Below, in pieces: positions 16,902-24,647 of a DNA stretch of 64,000 nucleotides. The number at the start of each line of letters is the position of its first letter. Positions within the stretch are counted from its first letter, which is position 1. Made by a program: the position numbers and the translations under genes. This stretch comes from an uncultured Blautia sp. (GTDB lineage: Bacteria > Bacillota > Clostridia > Lachnospirales > Lachnospiraceae), in NCBI GenBank assembly GCA_900551075.1, contig URVB01000013.1, positions 1 to 64,000 of the forward strand. The letters run 5' to 3'. Under the pieces are notes generated by a model. It was given only the letters and a program-made list of their open reading frames with translations. It made no database searches and had not been told where the DNA came from.

Positions 16902-18185
16902 ATGGCAAATAAATTGATGATTCCATGTCTGTATCTGCAGTCTGGCAGAGCAGTGACGGGATTTGGACAGAGAAATCTTTTCGGCAGCGGTGATGTGACG
17001 GCACTTTCCAGATTTTACAGTGACAACGGCGCAGACGAGCTTCTTGTATTTGACTTTTCTTCCGGGGATCAGGAGCACGAAGAAGCAATCGCAAAGATCA
17101 AGGATATCTGTACTGCGTCCGAAATCCCGGTTATAGCAGCCGGCAACATCAAGCGTATGGAGGACATTAAGAAGCTGATCTATGCAGGATGTGCGAAGAC
17201 AGTCCTGAATTTTTCCAAGGAAAGCAATGTAGGGCTTTTGGAAGAGGTATCCAGGCGGTTCGGAAAAGAAAAAATGGTTGTCAGTATTTCCTCCGTGGAG
17301 GAATTTACAGGCTATATGGGCCTGATCGAAGCATACGCAGGCAGTGTGCTGGCTCTGGATACAGTACAGGATTCCATCGCGGAGGTCTCCTCAATTCCGG
17401 TCATCCTGCATACTGATGAAAGCAAAAAGGAGAAGCTCGTTGAGCTTATGAAAAGTCCGGCAGTAGGGGGCTTAAGCGGTTCCTATATTAGTGCGGCGGA
17501 TACGGACATTCTGTTATTTAAAGAAGAATGCAGGGCTCTCGGCATTGATGTGAATACCTTTGAGAGCAGTATTTCCTGGTCGGAATTTAAGCTGAACGGC
17601 GAGGGTCTGATTCCGGTGATCGTACAGGATTATAAGACAGATGAGGTGCTGATGCTGGCTTATATGAATGAGCAGGCATTTTTGACTACCCTTAAAAGCG
17701 GCAGAATGACATACTGGAGCCGCAGCCGGAACGAATTATGGACCAAAGGGCTGACCTCCGGCCATGTACAGTATGTCAAATCCCTGGCGTTGGACTGCGA
17801 CAATGATACGATACTGGCAAAGGTAGCGCAGGTAGGAGCTGCCTGCCATACCGGGAACAAAACCTGCTTTTTTCAATCTCTGATGAAAAAAGAATATGAC
17901 GATACCAATCCTCTTCGGGTCTTTCAGGATGTGTATGATGTAATTTTGGATAGAAAAGAAAATCCGAAGGAAGGCTCCTACACCAACTATCTGTTTGATA
18001 AAGGTATTGACAAGATACTGAAAAAGGTAGGAGAGGAATGCACGGAGATTGTTATTGCAGCGAAGAATCCGGATAAAGAAGAAATCAAATATGAAATTTC
18101 AGATTTTCTTTATCATGTGATGGTGCTTATGGCAGAAAAAGGTGTCAGTTGGGAAGATATTACCAGAGAGCTGGCCAGAAGATAA
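16902..18185 (+). CDS. hisIE: HisIE with an N-terminal degenerate HisF-like domain
   Basis: 427 residues, about twice the usual HisIE length. Residues 1 to about 215 resemble a HisF/HisA TIM barrel (MIPCLYLQSGRAVTGF, then GADELLVFDFSS), but the HisF catalytic aspartates are lost: the first is Y in PCLYLQSGR and the second falls in VVSISSVEE. The GGGI phosphate loop is also gone. Residues about 230-325 are phosphoribosyl-AMP cyclohydrolase, with TYWSRSRNELWTKGLTSGH and the zinc-site Cys stretch DCDNDTILAKVAQVGAACH. Residues about 335-427 are phosphoribosyl-ATP pyrophosphatase with KKVGEECTEIVIAAKN. It should do steps two and three of the pathway. The barrel may be structural or regulatory. True hisA, hisF, hisH and hisC are not in this window. 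Confidence 0.93.
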   Translation: MANKLMIPCLYLQSGRAVTGFGQRNLFGSGDVTALSRFYSDNGADELLVFDFSSGDQEHEEAIAKIKDICTASEIPVIAAGNIKRMEDIKKLIYAGCAKTVLNFSKESNVGLLEEVSRRFGKEKMVVSISSVEEFTGYMGLIEAYAGSVLALDTVQDSIAEVSSIPVILHTDESKKEKLVELMKSPAVGGLSGSYISAADTDILLFKEECRALGIDVNTFESSISWSEFKLNGEGLIPVIVQDYKTDEVLMLAYMNEQAFLTTLKSGRMTYWSRSRNELWTKGLTSGHVQYVKSLALDCDNDTILAKVAQVGAACHTGNKTCFFQSLMKKEYDDTNPLRVFQDVYDVILDRKENPKEGSYTNYLFDKGIDKILKKVGEECTEIVIAAKNPDKEEIKYEISDFLYHVMVLMAEKGVSWEDITRELARR

Positions 18186-18193
18186 GAGTAAGG

Positions 18194-18252
18194 AGAGGAA
18201 GCCCTTCATCCTTGAAAGGCTTCTTCTCTTGGCCGAAAGGCTTTTTATTTTT
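18194..18252. terminator. terminator region between hisIE and the P-II-like gene
   Basis: AGAGGAAGCC (18194-18203) pairs with GGCTTCttCTCT (18218-18229), and a second small hairpin GGCC-GAAA-GGCT with TTTTTATTTTT follows at 18231-18252. Placed between convergent genes, it can stop both. Confidence 0.6.
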
Positions 18253-18940
18253 CTGAATCAGGAGCATACTCCAGCAGACGCATTCCGGCGGTGCTGGTCA
18301 CAGGCAGGGAGAAAACAATGGATTTTGCTTTGCTGTCCATACCTGCTTCATCCATGATCGCACGCATGATGTTGTTTTTGTCTTCACGTTTTACAACAAG
18401 AAAGACCATTTCTTTTTCTTCGGCAATGGAAACGCCGAAGAATTTTTGTGCGCCTGTCATTCCGGTCCCCTTGGCATGGATGACCGTGCCGCCGCCGGCT
18501 TTCCGTTTTCTGGCGGCGTCCATGATGATATCCGTATAACCCTGGTTTGCAATTACGACCAACAATTCATGTTTGGTATCTTTCAAAGTACTCTCTTCCC
18601 CCTTTTTGAAATTCTGATGCTCTGTCAGGAACTGAAGCTGCTTTTTACCGCCGATACTGCTGAGCGGAATGAGAAATGCAATTCCGGTTCCGGGAATGTC
18701 GATGTTCATTTTCTCCTGAAGTCCTTTTTTTATATTGCGCCAGACGTCCTTTGTGACGATGGACAGCATCAGGACCTTTTCTACTTCTTCCAGTCCGAAA
18801 TAGTCGAGAATTTCACTGGCGGCAGTTCCGCGGCCAAGTGTATTCAAGGTGACGTGGACGTTGTGCTCCTGATAAAAGTGCAGGAATCTTTTTGCTTTAT
18901 GACGGCTTAGTATGGAGGTCATTAAAAATAATTCACTCAT
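18245..18940 (-). CDS. P-II-like protein, tandem domains
   Basis: 231 residues that look like two P-II/GlnB-type ferredoxin-like domains in tandem. The second half carries a P-II-like beta strand pattern and a Gly-rich loop (AGGGTVIHAKGTGMTG) resembling the P-II B-loop and T-loop region. P-II proteins sense nucleotides or 2-oxoglutarate and control transporters and enzymes. The gene lies 21 bases after the DUF1538 membrane protein on the same strand, so it probably regulates that protein. No Tyr uridylylation loop is evident. The signal molecule is unknown. Confidence 0.8.
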   Translation of the reverse strand: MSELFLMTSILSRHKAKRFLHFYQEHNVHVTLNTLGRGTAASEILDYFGLEEVEKVLMLSIVTKDVWRNIKKGLQEKMNIDIPGTGIAFLIPLSSIGGKKQLQFLTEHQNFKKGEESTLKDTKHELLVVIANQGYTDIIMDAARKRKAGGGTVIHAKGTGMTGAQKFFGVSIAEEKEMVFLVVKREDKNNIMRAIMDEAGMDSKAKSIVFSLPVTSTAGMRLLEYAPDSEK

Positions 18941-18961
18941 AGGCTTTCCTTTCTGAGGGTT

Positions 18962-20488
18962 TTACAATTCGATGATCGCATCGTCTTCCAACTGCTCGAA
19001 GGTTACCGCAGGGTCTGAGGAAGGAATCTCATCTTTCTGTGTGAATCTGGAAGCAAGACCGAGAATCTGGATCGTGATCAGAGGAGTCATTGCGACCATA
19101 GCGACAACGCCAAAGGCATCAGTAACAATATCTCCGCCGAAGGCTGTACAGGCTCCCTGCGCGAAGGGAAGCAAAAAAGCGGCAGTCATAGGGCCGGATG
19201 CAACGCCGCCGGAGTCAAATGCAATAGCCGTGTAAATTTTCGGAACAAAGAAAGAAATTCCAAGTGCAATGGCGTAGCCGGGAATAATGAACCACATAAT
19301 GGAAATCCCGGTCATGACGCGGATCATGGCAATGCCAAGGGAAACAGAGACACCGAGCGAGAGTCCGATACCCATGGCTTTTGCAGAAATAGCGCCATCT
19401 GTAATTTCCTCTACCTGTTTATTCAGTACATAGACGGCAGGCTCAGCACGTACGATAAAAAAGCCCATGACCATTGCAACCGGTATGATAATCCATGGAT
19501 AAGGAAGCTCTGCGGTCACCTGGCCGAGATAATTTCCGGCAGGCATAAAACCCACGTTCACTCCTGTCAGAAACAGAACCAGGCCGATATAGGTGTAAAC
19601 AATACCTACCAGGATTTTTAACAGCTTTTTTTTGCTGAGATGAAGAACTGCAATCTGGAATACGGCAAAAAACAGGACGATGGGAAGCAGCGAAACGGCA
19701 ATCTCTTTTATGTAAGTGGGAAAGCCTACATGAAACAGATTCCAAAGCTCCACGGAATTTTGAATTTCCGGAATGACCGGAGGAACATAATCTCCGGCAT
19801 TTGGGTGATAGATCATGCCGAGAAGCAAAACGGCCAGGATGGGTCCTATGGAACACAGAGCAACCAGACCAAAGCTGTCATCAGACGCATGGCGGTCGCT
19901 TCGAATAGCGGAAACACCCACACCCAGGGCCATGATAAAGGGAACGGTCATAGGACCAGTGGTAACGCCGCCGGAGTCAAAGGCAATGCTTAAAAAGCTC
20001 TTTGGAACAAACCAGGTAAGAATGCATATGATCAGATAGAATACGATCAGCAGTTTCGGCAGAGCAATACCAAACAGCATACGCAGCAGAGCAATCACAA
20101 GAAAAAGACCGACGCCGCAGGCAACTGCAAGAATCAGTACCATATTTGGTATGGAAGGTACCTGCTGAGCAAGGACCTGCAAATCCGGTTCGGAAATTGT
20201 GATAATAAAGCCGAGCAAAAACGAAAGGATTACAAGAATGCCGAGTTTTCTGCTTTTTGTCATGCAGGTACCGATTCGTTCTCCCATAGGGGTCATCGAA
20301 AGCTCTGCCCCTAAAGTAAAAAACATCATGCCTGTGATCAAAAGAACGGCACCGATAAGAAAACAGAGTAAAATACTTGGAGAGATAGGTGCTATGCTGA
20401 AGCAGAGCAGAAGAACAATGGCAATGATGGGGATGACCGCTGTCAGTGCTTCTTTCAGCTTTTCCCGAAGTTTCAGTGTATAACGCAA
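18962..20488 (-). CDS. DUF1538 membrane protein, internally duplicated
   Basis: About 508-residue polytopic membrane protein. Two homologous halves carry the same signature, FDSGGVTTGPMTVPF in the first and FDSGGVASGPMTAAF in the second, which is typical of a transporter with inverted or parallel repeats. About 12-14 hydrophobic segments are visible. The substrate is unknown. I place the start at the TTG (plus bases 20486-20488) because AAAGGAGG lies seven bases upstream; an ATG at 20512 would put that site inside the gene. It is followed by the P-II-like gene, suggesting P-II-type gating of transport. Confidence 0.82.
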   Translation of the reverse strand: MRYTLKLREKLKEALTAVIPIIAIVLLLCFSIAPISPSILLCFLIGAVLLITGMMFFTLGAELSMTPMGERIGTCMTKSRKLGILVILSFLLGFIITISEPDLQVLAQQVPSIPNMVLILAVACGVGLFLVIALLRMLFGIALPKLLIVFYLIICILTWFVPKSFLSIAFDSGGVTTGPMTVPFIMALGVGVSAIRSDRHASDDSFGLVALCSIGPILAVLLLGMIYHPNAGDYVPPVIPEIQNSVELWNLFHVGFPTYIKEIAVSLLPIVLFFAVFQIAVLHLSKKKLLKILVGIVYTYIGLVLFLTGVNVGFMPAGNYLGQVTAELPYPWIIIPVAMVMGFFIVRAEPAVYVLNKQVEEITDGAISAKAMGIGLSLGVSVSLGIAMIRVMTGISIMWFIIPGYAIALGISFFVPKIYTAIAFDSGGVASGPMTAAFLLPFAQGACTAFGGDIVTDAFGVVAMVAMTPLITIQILGLASRFTQKDEIPSSDPAVTFEQLEDDAIIEL

Positions 20489-20639
20489 CGATTCGCCTCC
20501 TTTTTTATTCATACATTTTGTTGCAGCTTATTATCTACTATAACATATTTACGCGAATGAAACAACGTTGTAATGTACGCTGACGGTCAGGAAACGGTCA
20601 GGAACCAATTGACGTTTGATAAGAATTGAGGTATAGTTA

Positions 20640-20764
20640 TTACTACTGCACAAACCCAACGCTTGCAGTCACTGTGTAAGACGTTGGTACTGTAGGGTAT
20701 CAGCCAATGCAGCAGCGGCTGAGGCAGGAAGCCGCCGCTTCTATAAGTGGCGGGAGTAGCTCAC
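20640..20764 (+). mobile_element. orphan IS200/IS605-type right end (omega-RNA-like remnant)
   Basis: Within an intergenic stretch of about 345 bases lies a structured segment without coding capacity. From left to right: CCAACG (20656-20661) pairing with CGTTGG (20682-20687), GCGGCT (20715-20720) pairing with AGCCGC (20730-20735), and CCGCCGCTT (20732-20740) pairing with AAGTGGCGG (20745-20753), then GGGAGTAGCTCAC ending at 20764. The last hairpin plus GGGAGTAG.TCAC is how the right end of many IS605-type tnpB elements looks, where it also forms the 3' part of the TnpB guide RNA. No tnpA or tnpB is present, so this is a relic or a non-autonomous copy. The left boundary is not defined. The remaining bases (20489-20639, 20765-20833) show only the DUF1538 upstream region and an AT-rich galM upstream region. 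Confidence 0.55.
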
Positions 20765-20833
20765 AGATCCTTTATTTAAGATAGAAAGACAGGGAATCGT
20801 TGTTTTATTTTATTACACAGGGAGGAATCAGGT

Positions 20834-21889
20834 ATGGTTACAGAAAGACAATTTGGAGAATTGCCTACCGGTGAAGCAGTAAAAATTTATCATTTGGAAA
20901 ATGCTTCCGGAGCATATGCCGAGGTTTTGAATTTTGGTGCGATTTTGGTGAAGCTGTGTGTGCCGGACAGAAAAGGAACACTGACAGATGTGGTTCTTGG
21001 CTATGACAGTATAGAAGGCTATTTGACGAACGGATGCTTTTTCGGTTCTACAATCGGCAGAAGCGGAAACCGTATTGAGGGTGCAAAATTTTTGATTCAT
21101 GGAAAAGAAGTTATTCTCACACAGAATGAAAACAGCAACAATTTACATAGCGGACCGGATGGGTTTGAGAAAAAGCTGTGGGATGCTACAGAGGCGGCAG
21201 AGGGAGGAAGCAGCATTGTCTTTTCCAGAACCAGTCCGGATGGAGAGAATGGATATCCGGGTGAGTTCCGTGTTTCTGTTCAATATGAGCTGACGGATGC
21301 AAACGAGCTTAAGATTACCTATGTTGGTGTCAGCGACCAGGCGACCGTTGCGAATATGACGAACCACTCTTACTTTAATCTTGCGGGAGAGGGCAGCGGC
21401 AGTGTACTGGAACAGGAACTGACCATTCATGCGGAGTCTTATACACCCGTCTGCAACAGTCAGTCCATTCCCACCGGTGTGTATGAAGCTGTTGAAAATA
21501 CACCGATGGACTTCCGGAAAGCAAAAAAGATCGGTCAGGATATCGAAGCCGATTTTGCACAATTGAAGTATACCGGCGGATATGACCATAATTATGTGAC
21601 AGACAATTATGCAAAGGGTGTTCTTCGAACGATTGCGTATGCATATTCCGATGCGACGGGAATTGCCATGGAGGTGGATACGGATTGTCCCGGTGTACAG
21701 TTCTATGCGGGCAATTTTATTGAACAGGAAGCAGGAAAGAATGGTCATGTTTATGATAAACGCGATGGATTCTGCCTGGAAACACAGGTGGAGCCGAATG
21801 CGGTGAATATGGAAGCGTTCCATTCTCCTGTGCTGGAAGCAGGTGAGCAGTATCATTCCGTGACTGTATATCGTTTCTCCGTGAAATAA
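20834..21889 (+). CDS. galM: aldose 1-epimerase
   Basis: Mutarotase that interconverts alpha and beta anomers of aldohexoses in the cytoplasm. 351 residues, normal. Family marks are STIGRSGNRIEGAKF, the catalytic His block NLHSGPDGFEKKLW, NMTNHSYFNLAGEG (second His), GGYDHNYV and the catalytic Glu block CLETQVEPNAVN. GGGAGG precedes the ATG. It is the first gene after the IS-like remnant and ends at a strong terminator. Confidence 0.95.
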   Translation: MVTERQFGELPTGEAVKIYHLENASGAYAEVLNFGAILVKLCVPDRKGTLTDVVLGYDSIEGYLTNGCFFGSTIGRSGNRIEGAKFLIHGKEVILTQNENSNNLHSGPDGFEKKLWDATEAAEGGSSIVFSRTSPDGENGYPGEFRVSVQYELTDANELKITYVGVSDQATVANMTNHSYFNLAGEGSGSVLEQELTIHAESYTPVCNSQSIPTGVYEAVENTPMDFRKAKKIGQDIEADFAQLKYTGGYDHNYVTDNYAKGVLRTIAYAYSDATGIAMEVDTDCPGVQFYAGNFIEQEAGKNGHVYDKRDGFCLETQVEPNAVNMEAFHSPVLEAGEQYHSVTVYRFSVK

Positions 21890-21912
21890 TTGATAAATAA
21901 CAGCCATGTTTT

Positions 21913-21958
21913 CTGGTTTTCCACATATAGTATAGTATGAGGAAAACCAGATTTTTTT
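21913..21958 (+). terminator. terminator of galM that contains the spoIID-like start codon
   Basis: CTGGTTTTCC (21913-21922) pairs with GGAAAACCAG (21941-21950), a perfect ten-base stem with an 18-base loop followed by ATTTTTTTAT. The ATG proposed for the next gene (21937-21939) lies in the loop. Confidence 0.8.
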
Positions 21959-23241
21959 ATGGGAAGCAATTATTGCTGCTGGCACTGCTTGGCTGGCTGA
22001 TGCTGCTGGAACAGGCGGTTTCTGTGAATGTTAAGGAAAAAACAGAATATATCCGTCAGGAAAAGGAAAGACAGGCACAGAGAAAACAGGAAAAGGAGAT
22101 GAAGGATACACAGCTTCCGACTCCTTCTGCAAAAGCAGATGCTTCTGACCCGGAGGCCTCTGATACGGATGAAGAAATAAGGGTGCTTCTCATGGATACG
22201 GATTACCAGTCTTATTATCATCCTTCCGTAAGCGTCGCATATGGAGACAGCACGTATACCTATACGCCGGACAGCCCTGAATTGGAGAAGGGAACTCTGC
22301 TGCTAAGGGCACAGCCGGAAGGAATTGAGGTTCTGAGTATTGAACGCAATGAGGGAAATCCAATTTATGAGGGGACTCTGGAAATCAGGAAGGAGGATGA
22401 AGGACTGCTTTTAATAAACAGCCTTCCTCTTGAGTCTTATCTGTCTGCGGTTGTTCCAAGTGAAATGCCGTCCTCCTATGAGCCGGAAGCATTGAAGGCC
22501 CAGGCTGTCTGTGCCAGAACCTATGCCAAAAAACAAATACAGGAAAAACGGCTTGAGGAATATCACGCGGATGTGGATGACAGTGTGAATTTTCAGGTAT
22601 ACCATAATATCAGTCCCAGGAAGACAACATCCCAGGCTGTTTTGGATACCAGAGGTCAGGTTTTATGCCAGAACGGGGAACTGATCGAAGCATATTACTT
22701 TTCCACATCTGCGGGCGCAACCAGTACAGATGAAATTTGGGGAGCCCGGGAAGCGGCTTCCTATCTGAAAAGCGTAGAATGTCAATTTGATTCCGGGGAG
22801 CCATGGAGCAATTGGAAGGTACAGATTCCATGGCAGAATATTGCGCAGCGGATACAGGAGCGTCTGGGTACCACAGATGCGCTGCAGACATTGGAAATTG
22901 TGAAAAAAAATCAGAGCGGAGCGGTGACAGGCCTTCGTGCAGTTACGGAAACAGAGTCCTTTGAGCTTACGGAGGAGTATGAAATACGGGAGCTGCTTTC
23001 TCCTCTTGGATGTGAGATCACGGAAAAGGATGGGACTAAAACGCAGGGCTCAAAGCTGCTTCCAAGTGCTTATTTTACCATGGAAACAGTGCCGGGGAAA
23101 AGTGTAAATCTGTCGGGCAAAGGATACGGCCACGGTGTGGGAATGAGCCAGAATGCGGCAAACCGAATGGCTGAAGAGGGATACACATATCAGGAAATCC
23201 TGGATTATTTTTTTCGAAATGTTGAGATCGAAGAGGTTTGA
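21937..23241 (+). CDS. SpoIID/LytB domain protein
   Basis: 434 residues. A membrane anchor or signal (about 9-29) is followed by a charged linker and then the SpoIID domain: LPLESYLSAVVPSEMPSSYEPEALKAQAVCARTYA is the family core, with ASAGATSTDEIWG-like STSAGATSTDEIWG and the C-terminal GKGYGHGVGMSQNAANRMAEEG. SpoIID is a lytic transglycosylase acting in forespore engulfment; LytB relatives act in the vegetative wall. The Glu of PSEMP, the likely catalytic acid, is present. The start is uncertain: the only early ATG has no ribosome binding site and sits in the galM terminator loop. Confidence 0.88.
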   Translation: MRKTRFFYGKQLLLLALLGWLMLLEQAVSVNVKEKTEYIRQEKERQAQRKQEKEMKDTQLPTPSAKADASDPEASDTDEEIRVLLMDTDYQSYYHPSVSVAYGDSTYTYTPDSPELEKGTLLLRAQPEGIEVLSIERNEGNPIYEGTLEIRKEDEGLLLINSLPLESYLSAVVPSEMPSSYEPEALKAQAVCARTYAKKQIQEKRLEEYHADVDDSVNFQVYHNISPRKTTSQAVLDTRGQVLCQNGELIEAYYFSTSAGATSTDEIWGAREAASYLKSVECQFDSGEPWSNWKVQIPWQNIAQRIQERLGTTDALQTLEIVKKNQSGAVTGLRAVTETESFELTEEYEIRELLSPLGCEITEKDGTKTQGSKLLPSAYFTMETVPGKSVNLSGKGYGHGVGMSQNAANRMAEEGYTYQEILDYFFRNVEIEEV

Positions 23242-23352
23242 ATTGAAGAAGAGAGGGAATGCTTGTCACAGGTGCCATTTCATGGTATGATACAGGAAGA
23301 AATCGTCTCTACTGTATTGGAATGCCGGGGCAGGCGGAAGGACGTGAAGGAT

Positions 23353-24249
23353 ATGAGTGAGAAAAAAGAAAATCGGATATTCCTGCTTCTGACCGGATTT
23401 ATGAAGCGGACAGAACAGGATCATATAGGTGCTTATGCTGCGCAGGCCGCTTATTTTTTGATTATGTCATTCATTCCGTTTGTATTGTTTTTGTCTGCCT
23501 GTGTCAGATACACTCCTCTGACATATGCAACAGTACGGCGGGCGATTATGGGATTTGTTCCGGTGAATCTGCAGGAATTCGTCCTTGGTATTGTGGCACA
23601 GGTTTATTATAAAAATGCGGCTGTGGTTCCTATCACGGCAATCCTGGCACTGTGGTCGTCAGGAAAGGGTATGCAGGCGTTGATGAATGGGCTGAACACG
23701 ATTTATCATGTTCAGGAAACGCGTAATTGGCTGATCAACCGGATATATTCCGTATTTTACACGTTTTTGTTTATCGTTGCTCTGATAGCCAGCCTGCTTC
23801 TTTTGGTCATGGGAAATCTGATTCAGGCTGCTCTTGTAAAGTATGTGCCGTTTTTGGGAGAGATCATTGGAAGAGTGATCAGCGCCAGAACCTTCCTTGT
23901 GTTTGTTGTGCTGTTTTTGGTATTTCTTGTACTATTCAAGGCGATTCCAAACAGAAAAGCGACATTGAAAAGCCAGGTGCCCGGTGCGTTGCTGACAGCG
24001 ATTGCATGGTCCCTGTTTTCCTATTTTTTCTCTATATATTTCACATTTTTTCCGAATTTCAGCAATATGTACGGAAACATGACTGCGATCATTATGGTCA
24101 TGCTGTGGCTGTATTTCTGTATGAACCTTCTGTTGTACGGAGCCGAGGTCAATGCGTATTTTGAGAAGGAGTTCCGTAAAGCGCAGGAGTCTGTCCGGGA
24201 AATGCTCTCCCGCGAAAGGGAGCGGGAAGAAAAAAAGGAGCAGCAATAA
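23353..24249 (+). CDS. YihY/BrkB family inner-membrane protein
   Basis: About 298 residues with six membrane segments, formerly called RNase BN by mistake; function unknown. Family marks are the amphipathic start DHIGAYAAQAAYFLIMSFIP, the middle block LWSSGKGMQALMNGLNTIY, VPGALLTAIAWSLFSYFFSIY, NMYGNMTAIIMVMLWLYF and YGAEVNAYFE. The C-terminus is a charged tail rich in Arg, Glu and Lys. Start 23353 (ATG with AAGGA upstream) is preferred over a TTG at 23263. A terminator follows. Confidence 0.85.
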   Translation: MSEKKENRIFLLLTGFMKRTEQDHIGAYAAQAAYFLIMSFIPFVLFLSACVRYTPLTYATVRRAIMGFVPVNLQEFVLGIVAQVYYKNAAVVPITAILALWSSGKGMQALMNGLNTIYHVQETRNWLINRIYSVFYTFLFIVALIASLLLLVMGNLIQAALVKYVPFLGEIIGRVISARTFLVFVVLFLVFLVLFKAIPNRKATLKSQVPGALLTAIAWSLFSYFFSIYFTFFPNFSNMYGNMTAIIMVMLWLYFCMNLLLYGAEVNAYFEKEFRKAQESVREMLSREREREEKKEQQ

Positions 24250-24279
24250 CAGGCGAACTTTATAAACCAGCAGATTATG

Positions 24280-24312
24280 AAAAGAGTGGGACTTTTCCCC
24301 TCTTTTTTATTT
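24280..24312 (+). terminator. terminator after the YihY-like gene
   Basis: AAAGAGtGGG (24281-24290) pairs with CCCcTCTTT, followed by TTTATTT. It lies 31 bases past the stop. Confidence 0.75.
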
Positions 24313-24349
24313 GCGAAAAGAGTATCTCTGTGTCGTTCCTTGCAGGAAA

Positions 24350-24480
24350 AGCGTATACCTTATCAGGTAAACCATTATTGGCGCAGCATGTGCGCCGAAT
24401 AAGCAGTAATCATATATAGCTCGGTTTGTGCAGCGCACTTTAGGTGAATTTTCACCGGGAGCGCGCTTTTAATCTTAAAA
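24350..24480 (+). other. non-coding hairpin-rich stretch
   Basis: Two clear hairpins: GGCGCA/TGCGCC around GCATG near 24386, and a long one at 24432-24467 in which AGCGC pairs with GCGCT and GGTGAA with TTCACC around a two-base loop, followed by TTTAATCTT. The second looks like a terminator or a leader element. No open frame of note and no recognised RNA family. It lies just upstream of the MerR-type promoter. Confidence 0.4.
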
Positions 24481-24485
24481 TGAGG

Positions 24486-24516
24486 CTGACTTTACCCTAA
24501 GGGCAAAGCTCATACT
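24486..24516 (+). promoter_or_regulatory. MerR-type promoter/operator with 19-base spacer
   Basis: CTGACT (24486-24491), a 19-base spacer and CATACT (24511-24516). The spacer holds the imperfect dyad CTTTaCCC-TA-aGGGcAAAG. The over-long spacer with a dyad between the hexamers is the mark of promoters bent into shape by MerR-family activators. The gene it drives is the MerR stump at 24558, so the element is now orphaned. Confidence 0.55.
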
Positions 24517-24557
24517 AACTGTACTGGACTCAGCAAATATTTGCAAGGGGGATTTGT

Positions 24558-24629
24558 ATGCTGTCTATTGGAAAGTTTTCACACATTTGTAAAGTATCTG
24601 CAAAGACACTTCGCTATTTTGAAGGGTAA
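24558..24629 (+). pseudogene. truncated MerR family regulator
   Basis: A 23-residue frame starting MLSIGKFSHICKVSAKTLRYF and then stopping. This is the first helix-turn-helix of a MerR regulator (IGxFS...VSxxTLRYF) and nothing more. The ATG has AGGGGG upstream. The frame breaks off just before the end of the convergent DeoR gene, so the remainder was lost by deletion. No effector domain remains. Confidence 0.7.
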
Positions 24630-24647
24630 ATGACTCCTTCGGCTCAC

